Shown here piece by piece: positions 1 to 10,698 of a stretch of DNA of 64,000 nucleotides. Position 1 is the stretch's first letter; every line of letters starts with the position of its first letter. The notes beneath the pieces were generated by a model. That model saw only the letters and a program-made list of their open reading frames with translations. It was not told where the DNA came from and made no database searches. Origin of the DNA: Sarcomyxa edulis (taxonomy: Eukaryota > Basidiomycota > Agaricomycetes > Agaricales > Mycenaceae); assembly GCA_009761415.1 (NCBI GenBank), contig QUOL01000008.1, positions 434,001-498,000 of the forward strand, in the 5' to 3' direction. The translations under genes and the position numbers were made by a program.

Positions 1-274
1 ATCGGCGCTCACGCGCCTTCTGATTACCATGCTTATGACCTATTTGCCCAAAAGGCGCAACCAAATTGAAGATTGAGCCAAGTTGACGCGGACGCGTGAC
101 GTTGAGCTTTCTTGAATTCGGAGTCTCCGTTCAACGTTCAGGGACCGTTCAGAATAGGGTGAGTGAAGCTATGGGTTTCGATTGGAGCAGCCAACGTCTT
201 TCCGGGTCAAGATTGTGTACACATCACAAATACACCAGCTAGGGACTAGATTGTCTCATACAACCTTCAGATTT

Positions 275-2638
275 TCATGGGACATAACGGAAATCATGAG
301 CCTAGATTCTCGTCAGACATCAAAGCCCACGGAATAGTTGTTGATCGCTCACTTTATCCGCTAGCTCGTAGACATCAACTCTCGCGTTCGGCATCGGCTT
401 TCCGTATAACTTGTCGCGACGTGCGTTATCCCAACGATAAGATACCTGGTAGTATGCATCATAAGACACTGGCGCGTCTTAATAGACTGAAACACTCACC
501 GTGAGAGCGATGGCACCCACTGCAGCGAGAAATTCAAGTGCGCAGGAGACTAGAAAACGATGATCGCAGTTGGGGAACCTGGTTCGACAGGAATATAATT
601 TAGGTGCTTACCGGCAAAGCCTTTTCTGGAATGCGTGAGAAAGATAAATATGAGATGCGGGTGAAGATACCGATCGACGTACATGTATCGAGGACCCTCA
701 GTAGTAGGGAAAATATGAGATCCGAGGACACTACCACATTGACGTATAGATGGATATTGAGTCTAGAAAACAACAAGAAGAGGGAAAAGAACATATCTAT
801 AGCCATAAACATGCTTATCCCCGTTGCTTTTTTGGTCTCGGAGCCTAGGTTATGAGCATCTAGATTTGAGGTCAGCTAACGACGATATACGGTATGACAG
901 GAAGACACTCACACCAAGCGATGATAATACCGATAGTAGTGTAGGTTCCCGAGGTAATGCAATATGTCGCGAAATAACGGACATGGTTGTTGGAAGGTAC
1001 CGTCAATAGCAACCTGGGTCAAAGCATTGACGACTCAAGAAACGAAAACCTCTGTGGCCACTTACAAATACCCAATTCCACCGATGGAGCTAGCGATAGC
1101 CATAAGTAGGCCCCGGCTCTGCAATCTATCTGATGCATACGAGAACATCGTGAGAACGACCGCTGCTACGGCGTACGGTGGCACTGTGAGGAGCTGAGCT
1201 AGAGCGTTCGCTGCAGCACACGTAACGATAAAATTCAATATCAGGAGTGATTCCACGTCGGAAAAGGAGTATCTGAGGAATTGCTAACGTACTGAATCCA
1301 AAAGTTTTGATGATGGTAGGTAAGAATGCCGAAATGGATGCAAGCGCGCAATTGAGACCGAAATAAATGACTCCTCCGAGATAGACCTGCGATCGGGTAA
1401 GTCAAGATATAGAAAAGTCTAGTAAAGCCACTAACCCTCCAGTCTGTCAAAGCAGATCGGACGTGCGCTAAAAATTTAACGAACACGCATCAGTCTCAGA
1501 GCTTGAAATAGACTGTGACGAGAACAGACCTCCATTGACTGTTGCGCCCACATCACCACTAGTGCTTCTATTCATCCTATCCAACGCTAACGCACGTTCC
1601 TTCTCATTGAAAAAGCTAGTCGATTCGGGCCGGTTGGGCAGGAAGATGAGAGTGACGATACCCAGGAGAACGGCAGGGATTCCCTAGACGAAAAAGATAG
1701 ACATAAATTCGGGTGAGTCACAAGCCCGGCGCTCCTGGGGCTAACAATAGCAATATCTGACCTCCACAAGGAATAAGAGTCTCCAATCCGCAATAGAGGC
1801 GTGCACGTGTTGTATACCAAAGGCGATGAGGCCTCCGAACGCACCAGCTACGGCGGCAAATCCAAACCAATAGGCCATCCGAAGGCCCATCTCTTGTTTT
1901 GTGTAGAAGAACGCTGATGGGAATGACAGTCAGCCAGCTTGAACAGGCGGCTCGTGCATTTAGAATAGAAAGTGGCATGAACGCACAAAAATACAATGGG
2001 ATCCCAGGCCCAAATCCTGCTTCAGCTATTCCCAAGAACACCCGTGCAGTAATGAGACCTCCCAGATTGAACCCCGTCGACTGCAGGACCGATATCAGAC
2101 CTGTTAGAAGCTAAGATGTTAGAGTGGAGCTTACCATTAATGTCGAGGACAACCCCCATAATATAGCCGCGCATGCCATCCATACTCGAGGTGGGTATAA
2201 TTTTGAAAGAGTAGTAGCGGGGACTTGGCATAATATCTTGGGAAGAGTTGAGACTGGAAAGTAAGTAAGAACTTGCTTAGAAGTAGCTCACATATGAGAA
2301 GAAAAAGGACGAGTTGACCCAATCGAACAAATGGCCGGTTGGATCACCACCGAGGGCATCTTCAGGTAAACCCTGGAGCCGAGCGTTGCCCAGGTTCGAT
2401 CGATCCAAGTCTAGGCAGATAAATCAAGACTCAAAGTTATTCAAGAGGAAAGAATTGGATACAAACATGCAAACAGATAGAGCAAACAGGCTATGGGCAA
2501 TATTCGTTTGTCGAGTTTCCGAACCAAGGCCTTCTCTTCAGGAGACTTCTCGTCTGCAAGCTGAGCTTTCTCTACGGGCTCGAGCGCAATCTCCGCGTCG
2601 TCTTTTTCGTTGACGTCGTGCTCGCTCTTGACGGACAT
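275..2638 (-). CDS. MFS permease of the Dal5/allantoate-nicotinate (ACS) family
   Basis: Plasma-membrane major facilitator of the fungal anion:cation symporter family, which takes up allantoate, nicotinate and related carboxylates; the substrate cannot be read from sequence. About a dozen exons splice to a protein of roughly 500 residues. The N-terminus is hydrophilic and Glu/Lys-rich. Family landmarks follow in order: LDRSNLGNARLQGL after TM1, AEAGFGPGIPLYF, FFYTKQEMGLRMAYW, FLPNRPEST in the central loop, SYASDRLQSRG, FMAIGQCGSVLGSHIFP, and a C-terminal YRWDNARRDKLYGKP. The start at 2638 opens the only acidic cytosolic leader in frame; the TGA is at 277-275. One intron (744-796) fits only as AT...AC. 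The family assignment is firm and the exact substrate is open. Confidence 0.9.
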
Positions 2639-4106
2639 CGATGGGAGGGAAAGAGGAAGAAGGCACCATCATTCTTGTGTCTATATATCGACTTCGGAGT
2701 AACGTAACTGTCGCATTAGAGTTTTTGTAGCCTTGTGATCACACTGTGGGTGAAGAGCGGGAGCCCGATGTATAATTACCCCAGGATGCACCGCCACTCC
2801 AGGTAGATCAAGTTCGAGAAGGCAGACAGTCTGAAGGAATTCATATCCTGCCAACCGCAAGATCTACGCGTTATGACAGTCAGGTATAATCTCAGTATGT
2901 CTACCACAAGATCAAGTCGTTTACATACAGTGATCCCCGGACTTTGGGCCCGCACTTCCTATGCGGTCTGTCTTCCTAAAGCCACTGCAAGCTGGGGTCA
3001 GAGAGAGTATCACCGCGGTAGATAAGCGGTAGACAGCGGTAGATAAGTTGGCATACGCGTGCGGCGGGCTGAGGACGCGACTTCCGTCAGAGTTGGTCCA
3101 TCCGTTCGAGACATGGATTGTTCGTACACCGATAGCATGACATTGAGAGAGATAGCAAGGCATTGGGGAAAGCCTAAAGGCTCGAGAAAGGTTAAAGACC
3201 ATCAAAGAGCTGAATTTCGGGTCCCATACGCCAAAGTTCGCGCCCAGAAGTCGTGGACTGCGACAACGATCATGGAATGTAACCAAAACGCGTTATCGGG
3301 GCCTTCCCAATACAATCGTTGACTGACAGTGGCTAGTCCATTCATTGGATCCGATGGAAACTCTTTTTTTGAGAGCACAAAACAACGTCGACAGTCAGGC
3401 CCAATCAGGGTCGATCCTTCCCATCGCTATAGATTCCGAGCGTGAGGACATATATCGACGAGCTTGGCAATCCAAAATCAGGCCATATAGCCAGAAATCA
3501 GCTTCAGCATGCTTGTATCCTCTTTCAAGAGCTCGACATGAGAGCAATTGAATCGTGGCGTCCAATTAGGAGCTGTACCATACAGGAAAGATAGCGCGAT
3601 TAAGGCGATTGACAGTCAGTTTGGGCTTTTGTTCGAGATGCTGTGGTTTGTAAAGTCTCAGAGAGTAGAGAAACTGGTCCGGAAGAAAGCTGGAAGAAGG
3701 GTCGGAAGAAAAGTGTAAGCAGAAAGCAGCGGAAGTGGTCCGTCTGGAGTGATGGACCACCGACTTTGAGGTCCGTCAGGCCCGCGGACTGCGCTCTTTA
3801 GCCGGGAAAAAAGTGAACCTCACGCCATTTCTAAATTCGGAGAACAGAATCTATCTTTCTGCCAAAACGTTCAAAAGGCTTCGCCCTGCCCAACCCCTTC
3901 TTTTCAAACACTACCATCTCCATTCCTTTACGATACCCCGTGAGTCTCATTTGCCAACCTATCCCGTTCTTGGGCTCTCCGACGACGCGTACCCAACTTT
4001 CTGAGACTGTTTTGGTGGTCGCACGAGCTGACACCGTCTTTTTCTGCATCTGAAGCTTGCTTATCGGAATTTTACTGACTCTCGCAACGACCCACAGGCA
4101 TAAAGA
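2639..4106. other. Divergent intergenic region between the permease and ERG6
   Basis: About 1.5 kb between two divergently transcribed genes, expected to hold both promoters. Short open frames here show no family resemblance and no splice-consistent continuation. The only structured element seen is the GATAAG-containing direct repeat listed separately. Confidence 0.6.
3015..3047. promoter_or_regulatory. GATAAG-containing direct repeat
   Basis: The 12-mer GCGGTAGATAAG occurs twice, at 3015-3026 and 3036-3047, with a related GCGGTAGAC between them. Both copies carry an AGATAAG GATA-factor core. They lie about 380-410 bp upstream of the permease start on the minus strand. Dal5-type permeases in fungi are commonly under GATA-factor nitrogen control, so a regulatory role is inferred, not shown. 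Confidence 0.35.
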
Positions 4107-5396
4107 ATGTCTGTTGCCACTGTCAACCCTAATGGTCGCGCTGATGGTCGTGTCGATAACCGTATTGAAAACTACACCAAATTCTGGCAAAAGGATCTTA
4201 ACAAGGAGACTGAAGTCGACAACGAGAACCGTCTTGATAGCTACACTGAGGTTGTGAATGGTGAGTACACGTGCCAGTCAAAGTCACCGAGTTTCCTGAT
4301 TCACCATGTGTCTAGGTTACTATGACGGAGCAACCGAGCTATACGAGTACGGTTGGGCTAAATCCTTCCATTTCTCGCGGTTCTACAAGGGCGAGGCATT
4401 CGCTGCTGCCCTTGCTCGCCACGAGCATTACCTTGCTGCCCAGATGGTCATCCGGCCGGGTATGAAAGTCCTAGACGTAGGCTGCGGAGTCGGTGGTCCC
4501 GCTCGTGAAATAGCGCAGTTCACCGATGCGCAAATCGTTGGACTCAACAACAACGATTTCCAGATTCAACGTGCCAGGAAATACACCAAACAGGCTGGTC
4601 TACAGGACCAGGTCACTTACGTCAAGGGTGACTTCATGAAACTCGCCGAGCAATTCGGCGAGAACTCGTTTGATGCAGGTGTGTTGTCGTATGACCAATC
4701 TAGTGCGCGAGTGGATCATTAGATTGACTCTCTGATTAGTTTACGCCATCGAGGCTACCGTTCACGCACCTACCTGGGAAGGGGTGTACGGAGAAATCTT
4801 CAAAGTCCTCAAACCCGGTGGAATCGTGAGTCATTCCCATCGGAATCCCTATACATACGAAACTAACGAATTTCCATTGCCACAGTTCGGTGTCTACGAA
4901 TGGGCCATGACCGATGCCTGGGATCCCTCGATCCCCTCGCACAAAGCCCTTGCTCATGAAATCGAGTTCGGTAACGGTATTCCCGAAATGCGTCCAATTG
5001 GCAAAGCTCGGCAGGCCTTGAAAACAGTCGGGTTCGAGATCGAACACGAAGAGGATCTCGCGGAACGTCCCGATGAGGTGCCCTGGTATTACCCTCTCGA
5101 GGGTGACATCTCGAAGGCACAGACATTCTGGGATTATTTCACCGTGTGGCGGATGAGTTGGAGTGGAAAGTTGGTCAGCCATAATGCTATGCGACTCATG
5201 GAGTTCGTTGGTCTGTTGCCCAAAGGAACATACGACGTTGGCGAGGCTCTCAAGGTCGCTGGTGATTCAGTTCTCAAAGGTGGCCAGACTAAGGTATGTT
5301 CAGAGATATTACTACCTTCTCGCGCCTACGCTTACCATGTTGTTATAGTTGTTCACACCGATGTACTTGGTCGTCTGCCGGAAACCTTTGGTTTAA
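4107..5396 (+). CDS. ERG6: Sterol 24-C-methyltransferase
   Basis: Transfers a methyl group from S-adenosylmethionine to C-24 of the sterol side chain (zymosterol to fecosterol) in ergosterol synthesis at the ER and lipid droplets. Five exons (4107-4260, 4316-4678, 4740-4825, 4886-5293, 5349-5396) give 352 residues, close to the usual family length. Visible motifs are the sterol-binding region [14 protein letters not shown] near residue 61, SAM motif [16 protein letters not shown] near 104, and [16 protein letters not shown] at the exon 2/3 junction. The C-terminal part has WAMTDAWDP and [11 protein letters not shown]. All junctions are GT...AG and in phase, and nothing is missing. It lies 220 bp upstream of the next plus-strand gene. 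Confidence 0.97.
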
Positions 5397-5615
5397 GAGC
5401 AGTCAAAACTCTTGGGTGGGCACTTGGGTGGGCCCGAGCTTTCTTTCCTATATACCTTCATATATACATTAGTTTCGTTTTCATTGGATATTCTAGCGGG
5501 ACCGTTGGTTGGAACGCTATGCATGTTGAGAACGTTGAGCTCATCTCGGCATCTGCCGGACAGGTTTCACAGCAGCCTCTTGCAGAAGAATTGAGTTCAT
5601 GCTCGTTTACCGCCC

Positions 5616-7287
5616 ATGACGGGCGATCCTAGGATCCCAAAGCCTCTTCGTCTGCCCATATCTTACACCGACGAACAGATATCCTTTCTTCGCAGCCATC
5701 TTGCAGAATTTGAACGAAGATCTCAGGGTACAGTTCGAGGAGATGCGAAGAAATTCGCATTGGAACGTGCAGGGGATTTCATCACTCGCTTTGGTCAGAC
5801 AGATTTCCACGGCGAGGAATCCGAGGCAAGATTTCGAGAGGTTTGTGGGATTCAGACGGGTATACATATGGTGGACTGATAACATATTGATGATGTTTTC
5901 CAGCAAATCTACAATTGGTTCAAAAACACGTCTGGAAGAACGAGGAGAAAATTAGAGGGCAAGCCCAGGTCGGCGAAGAAGGCTGCTGAGAAAGGTAACG
6001 CACAATCGCGATGTCCATCGATATCCTTTTCCCGAACGAAACTGACCATATCTTTCAATTATCTCCATGACAGCTGCTAATAACAATGTTGGTACAACTA
6101 GTATTTCCATGTCTTGGAATACCAATGTGGCTACTCCCACTGTTCTCCAGTACCAGCAGGGAAGTACCCACAACAATCTAGGGTCACCTTCTCCATCGAT
6201 ATCTCCTATACAATACGGTGGTATGCAACCGAGTTCTTCATCCTTGGCTGCTGCTACTTCACCAGTGATGTCCTCATCGCCTCCACTCCCGACACCCTCG
6301 TCGCCTACTCAAAACGCAAGCATGAACCTGAACTTGAACATAAGCAGTACGAACCTCCGCGATGCATTTCTTACGCCCACCATTCCGCCCCCAAACCTCG
6401 CCTCCATGATCCAAACTTACGTCATAACAAACCCCTCCCAAACCCCCCTAACCCCGGTCATCCACTCCCTCTTCGACGCGATACGCTTAGCAGAATCACA
6501 ACTATCTCCGCAGTCTTCCTATAATGCCCCAGATCCCTACCCCACCCTTCTTCGCCGATTCCTTGACTCTTCTGCTTACTTCTCCCCTTCCGTCGTTCAT
6601 GCGGGTGTCTCAGGCCCGTTAGCAGGCCCTCGTGCACTTCAGATGCAAATCCACAAGCACGCGACCTGGTGCCCTAATGCTACACCTAGCAGTACTATAG
6701 TGCCACCCAGACAACGAGCCAACCCTCCGCAATCCCTTGCGTCATCTTCGATGTCAGACGAGATGCAGCGTATCGCTGCTGATCGTCAGCGTCGTCGAGA
6801 TCATATACAAGTACGTATCCGTTCGTCCTAGCCGGCTTCAAGGTCGTTTACTGAACGTACACGTACAGTGGGCTCGAATACATTCCGCTGCTCTAGAACT
6901 TGGCATGATGGGTATGGGACATTCGGGTGAACCCGACAATACTGGATATGCTTACGCTATGGGAAGAGCGTTCTCTGTCATGGTTGCTAGAGATGCAGTT
7001 TGGGAACCAGATGAGGTCGAATGGGTTGCTGGTATATGCGTTCTACGGGCTGTTATCCGCACTGCGATGAGAGGAAACAGGAGCCAGAAGGAAGAGTACG
7101 ACGAGCTGCTGCGGACATATGAAAGCAGATGGAGAGAGATCAAAGACGAGGCAAGGCAGGCTTTGGTCACAGTAAGTCAGTTACAAACGCCAATCGGATA
7201 TCATTCCTAATTCGTCAACTTGCGTAGGATGTACTTCTTGGTGCTAAAGACGATCTTGCACGGCTGGATGAGCCTCATATGTCATGA
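5616..7287 (+). CDS. Homeodomain-like (WFKN) putative DNA-binding protein
   Basis: Five exons (5616-5840, 5904-5994, 6074-6810, 6869-7171, 7228-7287) encode about 471 residues. The N-terminal 100 residues are charged and helical and end in QIYNWFKNTSGRTRRK (from residue 76), which resembles the recognition helix of a homeodomain (WFxN plus a basic tail) and spans the exon 1/2 junction. A basic linker, a Ser/Pro/Thr-rich low-complexity middle (about residues 105-330) and a helical acidic C-terminal part follow. Similar WFKN proteins are common in agaricomycetes and usually carry no name. It is not a mating-type HD1/HD2 gene by any landmark visible here. Function as a transcription factor is inferred. 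Confidence 0.75.
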
Positions 7288-8216
7288 TTCCAGCGATATC
7301 CGTATACCCCTTATCTTGTTGTAATCCTCCCCTGTATGAACGCGCCCTGCCGTTGTTGTAATTTCGTCCTCTGTAATGAGCTGTGGTCTGCCTTCACGTC
7401 ACGGCGCTCGGCAAGACAGTTCTAATCGTGCGTTTCTGTCCTTGGTACAGAAATCCGTCAATTGACCATGGCATCTTGAATACCAATATCCTTGCGACTT
7501 GCCCCATTGCGATCCGGGATATGGTTTCACCGTGGATGTGAGCGAATTCTCCGAACCAAATACAGTCGTTATCTGACCCCGGGTTTTCATAGCATCGATT
7601 TGCTATGCAGATAAGTGATGACCCTGCAACGTCGACAACAGCAAAGACCAGCTTTAGTCCCTCGATGCTGCAAAATTCCTATCTACAACGCTCCTGCTAT
7701 CCCGTACCTATGCATGTTGGCGACTGCCCACTCTCAACTCTATCACCGCTACTGGACCTGTGCGAAAGGATGTGATGTACTCGTTGCGGATGATCAGATG
7801 TATATGTTATCGCAAAATACGAGGCCCCTCTCGCAAGCAAACCGTAGCTCAAGTACCGCTGTGTCAGATGTGAGCGACATCTTTGAACCGGAGTGAAGGT
7901 CAACTGACCCCGGGTGTTCATAGCAAAAAGTGCTGGTCTTACAGCATGCATACTTGCAGACATAGTCCAGTGATCTCGTAAACTCTCCGAAGGTCCTGAA
8001 TCGTTCACGATACACTCCGTCGACTGGTCCAGATCCGGCGCGTCTTTGGGTTGCTGGGTGTTTCTCCGAGCGTTATATACCAGAACGTAGACGCTCACGA
8101 TGTACGGACAGATAGATCCAGGTACTTTCCCAGCTATCTTCGAAGGATGTCGTCGGAGTTGAAATTCAGATAAACCTACTCCCCGGGAGAAAAAACACCT
8201 CTCATCAACGGTCGCG
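7288..8216. other. Intergenic, no gene recognised; diverged internal direct repeat
   Basis: No coding pattern could be supported. Two segments about 330 bp apart (around 7538-7597 and 7870-7927) share GTGAGCGA...GAACC and TGACCCCGGG(T)(T/G)TTCATAGCA, suggesting an old local duplication. Open frames in both strands here end without plausible splice continuation. Confidence 0.4.
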
Positions 8217-8445
8217 ATGTCTACTATTGAGAACATGATGCCTCTGACAATGTCGCTCCTCTGGATATCCCCCCGCTATGGTGACCTTTTTGGAAACAAG
8301 GTATGAATCAGACTGGTTTCGACTCACATCATACATTGATTCTCAGGATAGTCATGGGAATAGCTGAGGTGAGAGGGAGGAAAAGCCGAGGCAGAAGGTC
8401 CTACGGTGGCTCCAAAAGCACTATCCGAAACCTGTTCTTGTGTCG
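8217..8445 (+). pseudogene. Relic of a CoA-binding-domain gene (exons 1-2)
   Basis: An ATG at 8217 sits in a context resembling the start of the gene at 15085 (GGTCGC(G/A)ATG). GGAAACAAG|GTATG at 8292-8305 matches the exon 1 end and donor of that gene almost base for base, and 8398-8442 reads VLRWLQKHYPKPVLV, the counterpart of VLRRLIKRY...VVPV in exon 2. The middle of exon 1 has lost the FALAGASS motif and the intron is distorted. No exons 3-4 follow. The LTR element begins 41 bp further on. Confidence 0.55.
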
Positions 8446-8486
8446 TACGCCGTTGACTTCATGATGATTATGCATTTGTGCTTATC

Positions 8487-8722
8487 TGTAATGGTCAGGC
8501 TAATGCCGGTCCATTACACCCAGCTCGTTACTCCGATAGTCACGCTAGTCACACCTTATCTGATCGCCACCTGTACACTTTCTTTTCTCTTTGTCTAATC
8601 AACGCCAGTAATTGGCATCTCTCAGTATCGAGGATCCTACCTAAGTTCTCTCTGACTCCGTCGCTAGTCTGTCACGCCAGATTCTTCCTTCCTCTTCCAG
8701 CCTCGGTGCCTTGCCCGTTACA
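8487..8722. repeat. 5' long terminal repeat
   Basis: A 236-bp LTR beginning TGTAATGGTC and ending CCCGTTACA, preceded by the target duplication TTATC. Confidence 0.9.
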
Positions 8723-10457
8723 GTTTGATTAGACCAACAATCACCTCGACGGAGTCAAGCTCATTTTTGCTCTATCGCTTTCGTGTCTCATCGCTTTTCC
8801 CTCATGACTCACTCTCTAGCTGCCATCTAACACTATGGTAGTCTCTCTAACCCTCTGGCCTTCGATCTACACCATCCTACGTCATTCCTTCGCTCTAGAT
8901 GCTTTTTTGGACATCTCCAAAGCCATTGGAGATTGGTTCTGAGCTTTTGAGCTCCGTGGGGAGTTTTTGTGTGCTTTTGTGCACTCCTAGTTCGTCTTCC
9001 TTTTCTTATCGACCCCCTCATCCCTTTTCGTCGATTCCTACACTCGTTCCCCGGTGTAAACCCCTCCTTCATCATCCGAAGTCGAGGTCTCCATTCTACT
9101 CCCACTCCGACCCATTTTCTTGGGAACCCCTCACTCCCTTCAGTTGAGGTCGCCTCATTTTCCCCCTATCCGCTGTTTTGGGATCTCGCCCTCTCTCCCC
9201 AGCTCCTACTTCACCTTTCCCCTCAATTCTCGAATTCTTCCTTCCCTCCCCCGCTTCCCTCACCAATATCTCCTCTCTTGTATTGCCCACCCACCCATTC
9301 CCTTCAAACTATATTCCCATACCACCAACTCCCCAGTTCTAATCTCAATCACCCTCCCATTCAATTTCTCGTCATTTCATCCATTCGCCTAATGCCTCAC
9401 TACTTTACCCACCCTCCCACCCTTAACATCTTCAGCTAAAAGGGGGATAGACAGGTAGAGGTCGTGGAGGTCCAGTGAAGGTGAATGGAAGGAGGGAGAG
9501 GACTGGAAGGACGGTCCCAAGTGGAATCATCTCCTCGGGTGGAGCAGAGTTCCGTAGGACGGAGCGAACTCGAGATGGACCTCAGTCCTTTCGGATTGAA
9601 GCGGAGGCAAGATACGAACGGACGTCAGTCCTCTAGCCGTCTCGATGACGCTGTGTCGCATCGAGGTCGTACTTCGAAATTTGCGCTCGAAGCGGAATTT
9701 TAACGTTTTTTTCACATCATTTTAGCGCAGGCTCATTCCTTCATACTTCGACATCTCCTCCTCTATTCCCTCACTCTCACCCTCATCTCATTCGCTCGGA
9801 CATGGCTCTGGTCACGTTTCCCTTCCTCACCAACTCTACTCTCACTCTTGAACCTCCGATCTCGGATCTCTCTATCACTCTCTCTTGTCGCTTCGCGTCT
9901 CGACAACCTCTCACCTAGGGCATAGGCTCCGGTCTTCCCCACCTCTCTTGATTACGCTCAAGACTTTACCTCACTCAGTACGACGGTACTTCCTTTTATT
10001 GGTCATGAGCAGAGATTTACGCTCTCCGTGCGCCTTCCTTTACTCCTCGACGCCACTACTCACTCTGCCTGCGGGCCCCACTCTACATTCGACTTTCACG
10101 TCGTCGACTCTCATGTCACCCAACTCACTTCCTTGACCCTCGTGTCATCTCGATTCTCGGTTTTCGTACCACCTCACCTCCGACTCTCACGTCACTCTAT
10201 GCCTTCCCTCTCTCCTCATCACTCCTCTGAACTTGATGTTCCATCTCTCTCTCTCTTCTGTACTCTATCACCTCTCTCCCTCTACCTCTCTTGCTTTTCC
10301 TCTTTCCCTTACCTACTCTGAACTTGATGTTCCTCTCAGCTCTACCCTTACTCGAACCTCTACCAGCTATTGGTCATTTTTTTCTTCTTTCCTTCCCTTT
10401 ACTCTATTCTCCTTTTCACCTACACCTTGATGGTACATGACCTAAAAAGGGGGATAC

Positions 10458-10693
10458 TGTAATGGTCAGGCTAATGCCGGTCCATTACACCCAGCTCGTT
10501 ACTCCGATAGTCACGCTAGTCACACCTTATCTGATCGCCACCTGTACACTTTCTTTTCTCTTTGTCTAATCAACGCCAGTAATTGGCATCTCTCAGTATC
10601 GAGGATCCTACCTAAGTTCTCTCTGACTCCGTCGCTAGTCTGTCACGCCAGATTCTTCCTTCCTCTTCCAGCCTCGGTGCCTTGCCCGTTACA
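10458..10693. repeat. 3' long terminal repeat
   Basis: Identical to the 5' LTR, preceded by a polypurine tract (AAAAAGGGGGATA, about 10444-10456) and followed by the second TTATC. Confidence 0.9.
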
Positions 10694-10698
10694 TTATC

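Larger units (their letters stand above)
8487..10693. mobile_element. Non-autonomous LTR retroelement (TRIM/LARD-like), 2,207 bp
   Basis: Two direct copies of a 236-bp sequence (8487-8722 and 10458-10693), identical at every base compared by eye, bound a 1.7-kb interior. Each copy starts TGTAA and ends TTACA (TG...CA). The unit is flanked by a 5-bp target duplication TTATC at 8482-8486 and 10694-10698. A purine tract AAAAAGGGGGATA directly precedes the 3' LTR, as a polypurine tract should. The interior has no gag, protease, reverse transcriptase or integrase; it is strongly pyrimidine-rich and holds only short open frames. No clear tRNA primer site follows the 5' LTR. Identical LTRs imply a recent insertion. 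Confidence 0.9.

Noticed and set aside
600..1256. Several short open frames on both strands over the permease
   Set aside because: They are frames running through introns or the opposite strand of the spliced permease.
5616..7287. Mating-type homeodomain gene
   Set aside because: Only the WFKN helix resembles a homeodomain; there is no divergent HD1/HD2 partner and no MIP gene nearby.
7697..8236. 179-codon minus-strand open frame
   Set aside because: No motif, atypical composition and no splice continuation; it overlaps the CoA-binding relic on the other strand.
8969..9439. Open frames in the interior of the LTR element as possible gag
   Set aside because: Pyrimidine-rich low-complexity peptides in overlapping frames with no zinc knuckle or protease motif.
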